Shown here piece after piece: positions 50,851-58,582 of a stretch of DNA of 64,000 nucleotides. The notes beneath the pieces were generated by a model. It saw only the letters and a program-made list of their open reading frames with translations. It made no database searches and was not told the origin of the DNA. The position numbers and the translations under genes are program-made. The stretch is from Candidatus Corynebacterium avicola (GTDB lineage: Bacteria > Actinomycetota > Actinomycetes > Mycobacteriales > Mycobacteriaceae), in the NCBI GenBank assembly GCA_019114135.1, contig DXGC01000070.1, forward strand, positions 34,607-98,606. Reading direction: 5' to 3'. Position 1 is the stretch's first letter. Every line of letters begins with the position of its first letter.

Positions 50851-51924
50851 ATGATCGACCGGACACTTCTTCCCCTTCCCGCGGACCTTGCCCGGCTGCG
50901 TCCGATGACCGAGTCGGACGCAGCGTCCTACGCCGAAGGCGCCAACGACCCGGAGGTCCGCCGCTACGCCCACCTCCCCGAACCCCACTACACCGAAGAC
51001 TCCGTCAAGGAGATGATCGCCGGACCCGTCGAGAACGGCCTGAACAGGGGTGACCTGGCCATTCTCACTCTCGCGGACGAGGCCACGGGCGCCTTCCTCG
51101 GAAGCGTGGTGCTCTTCGACGTCACCGATGACTCGGCCGAGTTGGGCTTCTGGATCCACCCCGACCACCGAGGTCGCGGAATGGCCGGTGTCGCCGCGGT
51201 GCTCGCCGGCGAGCTGGCGTCCAGGAGCGGCCTGGCGACGTTGCGGGCCCGGACGGTGCCGGACAACGTCGCCTCCCGCCGCGTTCTCGGCTTCGCCGGC
51301 TTCGAGGCCGGTCAGACGGCGCGCGGTACCGCGCCGTCGGGGGAGGCCGTCGACCTCGTGCACTTCGAGCGACGGCTGAGTCCTCCCGAGGGGACTGTCG
51401 TGCTGCCGCTGCCCACCGAACGACTGGTCCTGCGTCCTCACCGAAACGGCGACGAGGCGTGGTTGCAGACGCTCTACGCGCGTGAGGACGTCACCCGCCA
51501 CCTGCTCGACCACCCGTGGACGCCCGAGGTTGCGCGGGACAAGGTGGAGCAGCGTTGCGCCCAGACCGACCTCTCGGGCCGGCCCCGCACCCTGGCCCTC
51601 GTCATCGAACATGACGGGGAAGCTATCGGGGACGTCCTGCTGTGGATGGACGGTGAACAGGACAGGTCTGCGGAGATCGGCTGGGTGCTGCACCCTGACC
51701 ACGGTGGCCAGGGGTTCGCCTCCGAGGCGGTCCGGGCCGTGCTCGACCTGGGCTTCGACCACTACCGGCTGCACCGGATCGTCGCCCGGATGGACGCCCG
51801 CAACACCGCCTCGGCCCGCCTCGCCGAGCGGCTCGGGATGCGGAAGGAGGCGCACCACCGGCAGGACTGGTGGAGCAAGGGGGAGTGGACGGACACCCTG
51901 ATCTACGCCCTGCTGGAGAAGTGA
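50851..51924 (+). CDS. Tandem GNAT N-acetyltransferase
   Basis: A 357-residue protein with two RimJ/RimL-type acetyltransferase domains. The first CoA region is ELGFWIHPDHRGRGMAGVAAVL with NVASRRVLGFAGFE. The second is EIGWVLHPDHGGQGFASEAVRAVLDLGF with NTASARLAERLGMRKEAHH. Both keep the acetyl-CoA loop (HRGRGMAG, HGGQGFAS), so both may be active. A natural fusion of two full domains is uncommon. The message seems leaderless. The divergent TetR may respond to a drug or metabolite that the enzyme modifies. Substrate unknown. Confidence 0.9.
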   Translation: MIDRTLLPLPADLARLRPMTESDAASYAEGANDPEVRRYAHLPEPHYTEDSVKEMIAGPVENGLNRGDLAILTLADEATGAFLGSVVLFDVTDDSAELGFWIHPDHRGRGMAGVAAVLAGELASRSGLATLRARTVPDNVASRRVLGFAGFEAGQTARGTAPSGEAVDLVHFERRLSPPEGTVVLPLPTERLVLRPHRNGDEAWLQTLYAREDVTRHLLDHPWTPEVARDKVEQRCAQTDLSGRPRTLALVIEHDGEAIGDVLLWMDGEQDRSAEIGWVLHPDHGGQGFASEAVRAVLDLGFDHYRLHRIVARMDARNTASARLAERLGMRKEAHHRQDWWSKGEWTDTLIYALLEK

Positions 51925-51942
51925 GGGTGGGCCGCTGGCCTT

Positions 51943-52455
51943 CTACACCGTCCCCAGTGAGGACGACAGTCGGCGGAGCACCTTCGAGAGCACCTCACGG
52001 TCGTGGGTGCTGAGCTTCTCCAGCAGCTCGGCCTCCCGGGTGAAATGCTCCCTGGCCAGCTTCTTGATCAGGTCCTCACCGGCCGAGGTCAGCCGGACCT
52101 GCACGCTACGGGGGCCGGCGAAGCTCCGGCCCCGCTCGACCAGGTCGGCGTCCTCCAGACGGCGAAGCTGTGCCGGGATGTCACTGGTGCGGACCAGTGC
52201 CTGCTCCGCCAGTTCAGTCGCGTCGACGGGACCGTCCTGTCCGGTGCGCTTCAGCGCGGCGAGTACCTCGAAGTCGGACTGGGTGATGTCGAACTCGGCG
52301 AAGGTCGCGGCCATGATTCGGCTGTACTTCACGTACACCCGGTGCAGCCGGCCGAAGACGTCCAGCGGGGTCACGTCGAGTTCCGGGTCGGCCGCGGACC
52401 ACTGGGCCATGACCCGGTCGATGTAGTCCTGATGCTGGTCCTGGTCCTGTTTCAT
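51943..52455 (-). CDS. MarR-family transcriptional regulator
   Basis: A 170-residue MarR protein with a Gln/Asp-rich N-terminus of about 15 residues. The DNA-binding part is VDATELAEQALVRTSDIPAQLRRLEDADLVERG with the wing FAGPRSVQVRLTSAG. Start ATG 52455 has a perfect AAGGAGGATC. A perfect 18-bp palindrome lies about 57 bases upstream of its start, so it is probably autoregulated. It converges with the GNAT gene 18 bases away. Confidence 0.9.
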   Translation of the reverse strand: MKQDQDQHQDYIDRVMAQWSAADPELDVTPLDVFGRLHRVYVKYSRIMAATFAEFDITQSDFEVLAALKRTGQDGPVDATELAEQALVRTSDIPAQLRRLEDADLVERGRSFAGPRSVQVRLTSAGEDLIKKLAREHFTREAELLEKLSTHDREVLSKVLRRLSSSLGTV

Positions 52456-52511
52456 GATCCTCCTTGTTCCTCCTCGAACGGTGTGTTTCACACACAAAAT
52501 TAGCCTACATA

Positions 52512-52529
52512 CAGTGACGTTCGTCACTG
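52512..52529. promoter_or_regulatory. Perfect 18-bp palindrome, probable MarR operator
   Basis: CAGTGACG (52512-52519), TT, CGTCACTG (52522-52529). A second small dyad, GTGTG TTT CACAC, lies at 52481-52493, closer to the start. Both are upstream of the MarR gene on the minus strand. Confidence 0.65.
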
Positions 52530-52556
52530 AAACCCGCGAGGGGGTGTCGGGGAAGG

Positions 52557-53447
52557 TCAGCTGCCGTTCTCCGTCAGATCCGACAGGTACCGGGTCGGAG
52601 GGACGCCCACGACCCGGGTGAACTCCCGGGTGAGGTGCGCCTGGTCGAAGAACCCGAGCCGGATCGCGATGTCCACCAACGGCTCCGGCCGGGCGCTACG
52701 GGACGCCTGGTCCAGCGCGGCGACGGCGTCCTGCAGCCGCAACCGGGTGATGACCTGCTTCGGGGACACTCCGATCCACCGGTCGAAGAGTCGCTGGAGC
52801 GTCCGCACCGTCACCCCGTGACGTTCGGCGAGCTGGTCGACGCGCACCACCTCCGGGAGGGTGGCGTCCTGCAGTGCGGTGCGTGCCCGGACGCAGTCCT
52901 CGGGGACGCGGTCGGGGACCACTGCTCGCAGCAGGTCGTCGAGCGCGCCGACCTGGGAATCGTCCCCGTAGACCGGTGGAGTTCCTGCGACCTCCGTGAA
53001 CTCTGTGAGCGCCGAGGGGAGGGCGGCGTTCCGGTTGTCCGGCAGGACGTCTGCGGCGGGCACGGTGCGTCCGGTCAGCACCGAGGAGTCGAGGCCGGTC
53101 AGCGCGGTGAACGTCCCGGGGAGCAGCTTCACCCCGACCACGTGCCCACGGCCGGTGAGGTCGGCGTCGAAACGGGCTTCGGGGACACCGGTGAACAGGA
53201 CGGAGGATGTAGCGTCGGTGCGTCCGACGTTGTCCTCGAAAGTCAGGTTCACGGCGAACTGCGGCACCAATGAGCCCGGGATGGTGTGCGGGGTGTCCCA
53301 GGCGAACCCCCAGTACAGTTCGACCCAGTCGGTGAGCTGGGGAGCCGGGGAGGCCAGCAAACGGTCGATCGCGCTGTCGAGGACGGACTGACGCAGGATC
53401 ACGCCCTGGGGTGTGGTGGCCGGTGTCGCATTCGTCCAAGACGACAT
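52557..53447 (-). CDS. AraC-family transcriptional regulator
   Basis: A 296-residue regulator. The C-terminal domain has two helix-turn-helix units: VVRVDQLAERHGVTVRTLQRLFDRWIGVSPKQVI and PLVDIAIRLGFFDQAHLTREFTRVVGVPPTRYL. The N-terminal half (WVELYWGFAWDTP, PQFAVNLTFED, GVKLLPGTF) resembles the DUF6597/AraC-type ligand domain. It is divergent from a VOC gene 26 bases away and may control it. Start ATG 53447. Confidence 0.9.
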   Translation of the reverse strand: MSSWTNATPATTPQGVILRQSVLDSAIDRLLASPAPQLTDWVELYWGFAWDTPHTIPGSLVPQFAVNLTFEDNVGRTDATSSVLFTGVPEARFDADLTGRGHVVGVKLLPGTFTALTGLDSSVLTGRTVPAADVLPDNRNAALPSALTEFTEVAGTPPVYGDDSQVGALDDLLRAVVPDRVPEDCVRARTALQDATLPEVVRVDQLAERHGVTVRTLQRLFDRWIGVSPKQVITRLRLQDAVAALDQASRSARPEPLVDIAIRLGFFDQAHLTREFTRVVGVPPTRYLSDLTENGS

Positions 53448-53473
53448 GGCCGAATCGTAGCAGGGTACGAGGT

Positions 53474-53860
53474 ATGACTACGTCAAACGAGATCAAGATC
53501 GGCATGGTCACCGTGGACTGCGGTGACCCTGTCGCCCAAGCGACGTTCTGGTCCGGACTCACCGGCGGTGAGGTCGCCGTGGCCACCGAGGACTACAGCA
53601 TGGTCGTGTGGCCGGGGACGGGACGCGCAGCCCTGGGCTTCGGACGCGTCGACGGCTACGTCCCACCGCAGTGGCCCAACGAGGGCGGCAGCAAACAATT
53701 CCACCTGGACCTCGCGGTGGACGACATCCCGGCGGCGGAGGAGCGTGCCCTGGAGCTCGGTGCCCGGCTGGCGGATCCGCAGCCGGGGGAGACCTGGCGG
53801 GTGCTCATCGACCCGGCCGGCCACCCGTTCTGCCTGGCGGATGCGGCGAACTTCGGGTGA
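53474..53860 (+). CDS. VOC-fold (glyoxalase-like) protein
   Basis: A 128-residue vicinal-oxygen-chelate protein with the two-module pattern: IGMVTVDCGDPVAQATFWSGLTGG and KQFHLDLAVDDIPAAEERALELGA, ending WRVLIDPAGHPFCLAD. It is typical of the large actinobacterial VOC/glyoxalase-like group, whose members bind or modify small molecules. Metal ligands are incomplete by eye, so it may be a binding protein. It is divergent from the AraC regulator. Confidence 0.85.
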   Translation: MTTSNEIKIGMVTVDCGDPVAQATFWSGLTGGEVAVATEDYSMVVWPGTGRAALGFGRVDGYVPPQWPNEGGSKQFHLDLAVDDIPAAEERALELGARLADPQPGETWRVLIDPAGHPFCLADAANFG

Positions 53861-53980
53861 GTCCTGCGGCGGCCCCGTATACTTCCTGACACACGTAGTT
53901 TTCCCCCGGATAGTTGTCCGGGAGGACTGACCAGACTGGCCAGCACAGGTAGTTCGTTCATCAGGGTCTGAGGAGGCCGC

Positions 53981-54841
53981 ATGAGCAGGGATCCGAGGTG
54001 GGTGCCTGCCTCCGACCTGGACCGGAACATGATCAGGTCCATCCTGTCCAAGGCGCAGCGGGACGGTCAGCTGAGCTCAGGGGAGCATATTCGCCGGAGT
54101 CACACCGCCGCCAACTCCACCACCAGGGGTGAGCTGATGCGGCTGGTCGAGGACCTGGAGACGGAGACCCCGGCCTTCGCCCCGCCGACCCCGGCCCAGG
54201 GAGGCAAGTGGTTCAACCTGCCTCATCTCGAGCCGAGGAATCCGGGGAACGACGGACCGGGGAACCCCGATGCCCGTCTCGCGCAGGACGTTGCCGGGTG
54301 GAGCGGGGGAAACGGGAGAGATCCGGTCGCCATGCAGGGCCGGGCGCTGGTTCCGCAGGGAGCTCAAACCAACATCGCGCCAGCCAACTGGGCTGGTGCT
54401 CCTGCGGTACAGAACGGTGGTCGCCGTGTGAAACCGTGGGCGGTCTTCGTGGGCGTGCTGGTGGGTCTCGTCGCGCTCGTCGGAGTTACGGCGATCATCG
54501 ACGGCATCAGTGGAAGCACGACCGGCCAGCAAGAGACCGGTTCCCGGATTGTGGGTCATGAGAACAGCGTCGATGGAGAAGTTTACGATTTCTCCGGTTC
54601 AGCGCGGGACGGGGGCGCCGAAGCTCTGGAAATGGCATTGCGGGACAGCTACTTTGCCGAGTTGAGTGCGCCTCTCACCAACGTGCACTGCAACTCCGGG
54701 CCGAGTCCGGAGATTGAAGAATCCGTGCAATGTTCGCTGGAGTACGAGGGCAAAACCTACCCCGTGACGGTCAGTACCTACTCCAACCTTTCCGGCACGA
54801 TCCGTTTCTCGACGCTGATCCCGCGCGATGCCGGTAGCTGA
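53981..54841 (+). CDS. DUF1707-like membrane protein with DUF4333-like tail
   Basis: A 286-residue protein. The N-terminal 55 residues (DLDRNMIRSILSKAQRDGQLSSGEHIRRSHTAANSTTRGELMRLVEDLE) follow the DUF1707 pattern of actinobacterial surface-domain proteins. A proline/glycine-rich linker comes next, then one transmembrane helix (WAVFVGVLVGLVALVGVTAII). The external part ends in a 50-residue unit with two Cys (VHCNSG, VQCSLEY) like DUF4333. ATG 53981 follows GAGGAGG. A similar two-domain build is seen in several actinobacterial proteins of unknown role. Confidence 0.75.
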   Translation: MSRDPRWVPASDLDRNMIRSILSKAQRDGQLSSGEHIRRSHTAANSTTRGELMRLVEDLETETPAFAPPTPAQGGKWFNLPHLEPRNPGNDGPGNPDARLAQDVAGWSGGNGRDPVAMQGRALVPQGAQTNIAPANWAGAPAVQNGGRRVKPWAVFVGVLVGLVALVGVTAIIDGISGSTTGQQETGSRIVGHENSVDGEVYDFSGSARDGGAEALEMALRDSYFAELSAPLTNVHCNSGPSPEIEESVQCSLEYEGKTYPVTVSTYSNLSGTIRFSTLIPRDAGS

Positions 54842-54855
54842 CGGGTGGCTTCGAC

Positions 54856-55341
54856 CTACTGCAGTGCTCCCTCGATCGCGCTGGTGACCTCCGGTGCGTC
54901 CGGAACGGTCCCGGGCCGGAAGCGCGCGAGGACCTCGCCGTCGGCGCCGACGAGGAACTTCTCGAAGTTCCACTCGATGTCGCCGGCGGTGCCGGAGGCG
55001 TCCGGGGTCTGGGTCAGTGCCTCGTAGAGAGGGTGCTTGTTCTCCCCGTTGACCTCGGTCTTCTCGAGCAGGGGGAAGGTGACTCCGTAGGTCGCCGAGC
55101 AGAATTCGGCGATCTCCTCGGCGGAACCGGGCTCCTGGCCCATGAACTGGTTGCAGGGCACTCCGATGACGGTCAGTCCCTTGGGTCCGTAGTCCTTCGC
55201 GAGCTGTTCCAGGGCCGTGTACTGCGGAGTGAGACCGCACTTCGATGCCACGTTGACGATGAGCAACGGGCCCTCGTGGTCGGCCAGTGAGTACTCACTG
55301 CCGTCGAGGGCCCGGACCGGGATGTTCTTGATGGAGGTCAT
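54856..55341 (-). CDS. Glutathione-peroxidase-family thiol peroxidase
   Basis: A 161-residue peroxidase of the GPx fold. The peroxidatic Cys is in VNVASKCGLTPQY, the second family motif is VIGVPCNQFMGQEPGS, and the Trp/Asn of the tetrad are in EWNFEKFLVG. The enzyme has Cys in place of selenocysteine. In corynebacteria, which make mycothiol rather than glutathione, such enzymes most likely use thioredoxin or mycoredoxin. It converges with the DUF1707 gene 15 bases away. Confidence 0.93.
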   Translation of the reverse strand: MTSIKNIPVRALDGSEYSLADHEGPLLIVNVASKCGLTPQYTALEQLAKDYGPKGLTVIGVPCNQFMGQEPGSAEEIAEFCSATYGVTFPLLEKTEVNGENKHPLYEALTQTPDASGTAGDIEWNFEKFLVGADGEVLARFRPGTVPDAPEVTSAIEGALQ

Positions 55342-55376
55342 GGCCGCCAGGGTAGCGGAGCCACGATGTCGAGGTT

Positions 55377-56192
55377 TTAGCTTACGGCGAAGTAAGCGTT
55401 GTCGGAGAGCATGCCGGGGGCGACGGCCAGAACACCTTCGCTGGCGGTGTCGGAAGGGACGACCAGTGAAACATTCCCGGTGGTGGAGCCTCCGGGGTAC
55501 AGATCAGAGACGGTGTCCAGGGGGTCGGGCGTGACACCGGACTGTGAAATCGTGTTGCCGTCGACCGTGACGTACTCGATTGTCGTCCAAGGCATCTCGC
55601 CTTCATCCGAATCGCCGGTGTATGTGATGGTCGCATTGACCATGATGTAGGTCATGCCCTCCGGAGCCGGCTCATTGAACATGTTCTCTGCGGTGATCGC
55701 TTCATTGGCGTCGAGATCCACGCTATTGATGGTGACACTCCACCCATCGCTGGCCACAGTGCTGCCCAACGGGTGGGGGTTGGAACGAGTACCAGCATCG
55801 TCACCGCTCGCCTGCTCGCCGTTTTCGCCCGAGTCTTCGAGGGAGACCTCGGTGTCCGGAAGGGCCTCGTCCACTGCGTCGGAGACGACGACAAAGAACA
55901 CGCCAACGCCGACGATGACACCGAGGATCGACAGCGCTAGGGCAGTGAATCCCGGCCACTGCTTCTTCCCTCGCTGGAACAGGGAGACGAGCGAGAGGAT
56001 GAACGCGATCGGCAGGAGGATCCATCCGATGATCAGGGCGCCGGGGATGCAGGCGAAGATGAAGCCGACGATCGCCAGTACCAGGGCGATGATTCCGAGC
56101 GTGTTCTTCTGCTTCGGTGCCGGTCCCTTGTTCATCTCGGGGTAGGGCTGCTGGGGTGCTCCCGGGTAAGGAGTCTGGGTGTTTGTGCTCAT
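55377..56192 (-). CDS. DUF4190/DUF4352-like membrane protein
   Basis: A 271-residue protein. After a proline-rich start (TPYPGAPQQPYPE) come two membrane segments, TLGIIALVLAIVGFIFACIPGALIIGWILLPIAFILSLVSLF and FTALALSILGVIVGVGVFFVVV, in the DUF4190 style. The external part has an acidic linker and a DUF4352-type immunoglobulin-like fold: GSTVASDGWSVTINSVDLDANEAIT, YIMVNATITYTGDSDEG, SLVVPSDTASEGVLAV. The role is unknown; such proteins are often exported telomere-like or lipoprotein-like binders. Start ATG 56192. Confidence 0.78.
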   Translation of the reverse strand: MSTNTQTPYPGAPQQPYPEMNKGPAPKQKNTLGIIALVLAIVGFIFACIPGALIIGWILLPIAFILSLVSLFQRGKKQWPGFTALALSILGVIVGVGVFFVVVSDAVDEALPDTEVSLEDSGENGEQASGDDAGTRSNPHPLGSTVASDGWSVTINSVDLDANEAITAENMFNEPAPEGMTYIMVNATITYTGDSDEGEMPWTTIEYVTVDGNTISQSGVTPDPLDTVSDLYPGGSTTGNVSLVVPSDTASEGVLAVAPGMLSDNAYFAVS

Positions 56193-56310
56193 GTTGAACG
56201 TCAGAGTCTCTCTCGTGAAAAAGTGAACGGCCGCCGCACGGATCGTCGTCGGCCGGGGAAACTGTCCTCTCCTCAAGGACAGGACGAATCATTCCACCAA
56301 CTTTGGATAT

Positions 56311-56345
56311 AAAAAATTCCCGTTCGAACATGACGTTCGAACGGG
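56311..56345 (-). terminator. Terminator of the gntK-gntP operon
   Basis: On the minus strand, CCCGTTCGAAC (56345-56335) pairs over eleven bases with GTTCGAACGGG (56329-56319), followed by AATTTTTT (56318-56311). A second hairpin, AGAAGGCC/GGCCTTCT, lies at 56361-56382 between it and the gntP stop. Confidence 0.88.
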
Positions 56346-56421
56346 GTTGGAGATAGTCCGAGAAGGCCAGGTCGGGCCTTCTAAAGAGGGGTGGTCCGTG
56401 AAAGTAGTCTGTCGAGAAAGG

Positions 56422-57819
56422 TCAGACGATGAGGTTCAGCAGCAGGATCACGCCCAGGGCAACCACAGACAGCACCGTCTCCATCAGCGACCAGGTCTTC
56501 AAGGTCTGCGGTACGGTCATGCCGAAGTATTCCTTGACCAGCCAGAATCCGGCGTCGTTGACGTGGGAGAAGAACACCGAACCGGCGCCGATCGCCAGCA
56601 CCATCAGCGCGACCTCGACGGAACCCATGTCGGTCACGACCGGTGTCATGATGCTCGCCGCGGTGACCGTCGCCACCGTCGCCGAACCGGTCGCCAGGCG
56701 GATGAACACCGCCACCAGCCAACCGGCGACCAGCGGGGAGACCGGGGCGTCCTGCACCCACTGGCCGACGACATCCGCCACGCCGGTGGACACCAGAGTC
56801 TCCTTGAAACCACCGCCGGCACCGACGATGAGGATCACCCCGGCGATCGGCCCGAACGACCCGCTGACCTGGTTGGATACCTCAGCGCGGGTGCGTCCCA
56901 TCCCGAAGCCGAGGAAGAACATCGCCAGAAGTACTGTCGCCAGCAGCGCGACGATCGGCTCACCGAGGAACTCGAAGGTCTTGAAGACCACGGAGTCCTC
57001 CGAGACCTGGAGCGACTCCACCAGCGTGCGCGACAGCATCATCACCACCGGCAGCAGCACCACAGTCAGCCCGCGGCCGACGGACGGTTTCTGCCCTTCG
57101 GCGGAGTTCTGCTCGGTGACGTCCTGACCGGAGATCGTCGTCGGCGCCTCGATGGGCACCCACTTGGCCATGAGCTTCGCCGACAGTGGACCGGCGATCG
57201 CCACGACGGGCAACGACGTCAGCAGGCCCAGGGCCAGGGTCAGGCCCAGGTTCGCGCCCAGGCCGTTCACCGCGACGAGCGGGCCGGGGTGCGGCGGCAC
57301 CAGTGCATGCAGTGCGGACAGTCCGGCCAGAGCCGGGATGCCCAGCATCATCACCGGTAGCTGGGAACGACGGGCGGCGAGCATCACCACCGGGATCAGC
57401 AGCACGATCCCGACCTCGAAGAACAGCGGGATACCCAGCAGCATCGCCAGTCCGGCGATCACCCAGGGGCGTAGGCCCGGCGAGGTGCGGTCCAGGAATG
57501 CGTCGACGATACTGTCCGCCGCACCCGACTTCACCAGGAACTGGCCGATCACCGCACCCAGCGCGATGAGCACACCGACATCGCCGACGGTGCCGCCGAA
57601 CCCCTCGGTGAAGCTGCTGAATGCCTCCACCAGCGGGGTGCCGGCGATCAGTGCGAGAGCGGCCGAACCGATCATCAGCGAGAGGAAGGGGTTCAGCTTC
57701 GCCCAGACGATCAGCCCGACGATCAGGGCGATGCCGAGCAGGGCGGCGATGACGAGTTGGCTGTCGCCGGCCGTCGAGGCGTTCTCGGTTGCGTCCTGGG
57801 CGAGGACCAGCGCGTTCAC
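56422..57819 (-). CDS. gntP: Gluconate:H+ symporter
   Basis: A 465-residue GntP-family permease with about twelve to fourteen helices. Typical segments are GFGGTVGDVGVLIALGAVIGQFLVKSGAAD, GIPLFFEVGIVLLIPVV, ALHALVPPHPGPLVAVNGLGANLG, GAGGGFKETLVSTGVADV and RLATGSATVATVTAASIM. It imports gluconate or a similar sugar acid. GTG 57819 overlaps the gntK stop (GTGA, 57819-57816), so uptake and kinase are made together. Confidence 0.94.
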   Translation of the reverse strand: MNALVLAQDATENASTAGDSQLVIAALLGIALIVGLIVWAKLNPFLSLMIGSAALALIAGTPLVEAFSSFTEGFGGTVGDVGVLIALGAVIGQFLVKSGAADSIVDAFLDRTSPGLRPWVIAGLAMLLGIPLFFEVGIVLLIPVVMLAARRSQLPVMMLGIPALAGLSALHALVPPHPGPLVAVNGLGANLGLTLALGLLTSLPVVAIAGPLSAKLMAKWVPIEAPTTISGQDVTEQNSAEGQKPSVGRGLTVVLLPVVMMLSRTLVESLQVSEDSVVFKTFEFLGEPIVALLATVLLAMFFLGFGMGRTRAEVSNQVSGSFGPIAGVILIVGAGGGFKETLVSTGVADVVGQWVQDAPVSPLVAGWLVAVFIRLATGSATVATVTAASIMTPVVTDMGSVEVALMVLAIGAGSVFFSHVNDAGFWLVKEYFGMTVPQTLKTWSLMETVLSVVALGVILLLNLIV

Positions 57820-58385
57820 TTCTCGGCTCCCGCGGCGTCGGGCTCAGCGTCGGGCTCAGCGTCGGGCCCAGCGTCCGACGCCCCGAAGTCGCCGACCAGG
57901 TCGAGCACCTGCTGGATGATGTCCTCCGGGTCGGCGGTGGCGTCCAGCGTCACGCCGTTCTCGTCGTCGGTCAGCGGCTCAAGGGTGTCGAGCTGGGACC
58001 GGAGCAGCGAGGTCGGCATGTAGTGGCCCTTGCGGGCGTCCATCCGGGTGGCCAGGACGTCCTCCGGTGCATTGAGCAGCACGAAGCGCTCATCGCCGGT
58101 CGCCTCCCGCAGCACATCGCGGTAGGCCACCTTCAGCGCGGAACACGTGACGATGGTGGAGTTCCCCTGCTCCGCCTGCTCGGTCATCCAGTCCCGGAGC
58201 TTCCTCAGCCACGGCCACCGATCATCGTCGTTGAGGGGCTCACCGGAGGCCATCTTCTTCTTGTTGGCCTCGGGGTGGAAGGAGTCGGCTTCGGCGTACG
58301 GGACGCCGGTGCGCTTCTCGAGGAGTTCAGCGGCGGTCGTCTTTCCGCTACCGCTGACACCCATGATGATCAGGTGGGTGGGCAT
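57816..58385 (-). CDS. gntK: Gluconokinase
   Basis: A 189-residue kinase that makes 6-phosphogluconate for the pentose phosphate pathway. The P-loop is IIMGVSGSGKTTAAE. The substrate region is YAEADSFHPEANKKKMASGEPLNDDDRWPWL, and CSALKVAYRDVLR follows. The C-terminal 20 residues carry a repeat of DAEP/DAGP units not needed for catalysis. It is first in the operon with gntP. A CAACTGT/ACAGTTG dyad lies about 95-110 bases upstream of the start. No GntR gene is in the window. Confidence 0.95.
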   Translation of the reverse strand: MPTHLIIMGVSGSGKTTAAELLEKRTGVPYAEADSFHPEANKKKMASGEPLNDDDRWPWLRKLRDWMTEQAEQGNSTIVTCSALKVAYRDVLREATGDERFVLLNAPEDVLATRMDARKGHYMPTSLLRSQLDTLEPLTDDENGVTLDATADPEDIIQQVLDLVGDFGASDAGPDAEPDAEPDAAGAEK

Positions 58386-58477
58386 GGGGGCACTCGTTTC
58401 TGGGTCGGTGGAGAGATAGAAGGAGTGATCGGAGACACTGCCGATCCTGTGGCCGTGACTCTACCGGTCAGACTCTC

Positions 58478-58493
58478 AACTGTGAACAGTTGG
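58478..58493. promoter_or_regulatory. Dyad upstream of gntK
   Basis: CAACTGT (58478-58484), GA, ACAGTTG (58487-58493). On the minus strand TATAAC lies just before it, so the dyad covers the likely transcription start of gntK-gntP. A GntR- or LacI-type repressor is the expected binder. Confidence 0.55.
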
Positions 58494-58582
58494 TTATATG
58501 ACTGTTCATGTTTGATTCATCCTGTGCGTCGTGAGCACACCCTCCAACCCCTTGACCGGGCGCCGCGAAGACGGTTGCGTAC

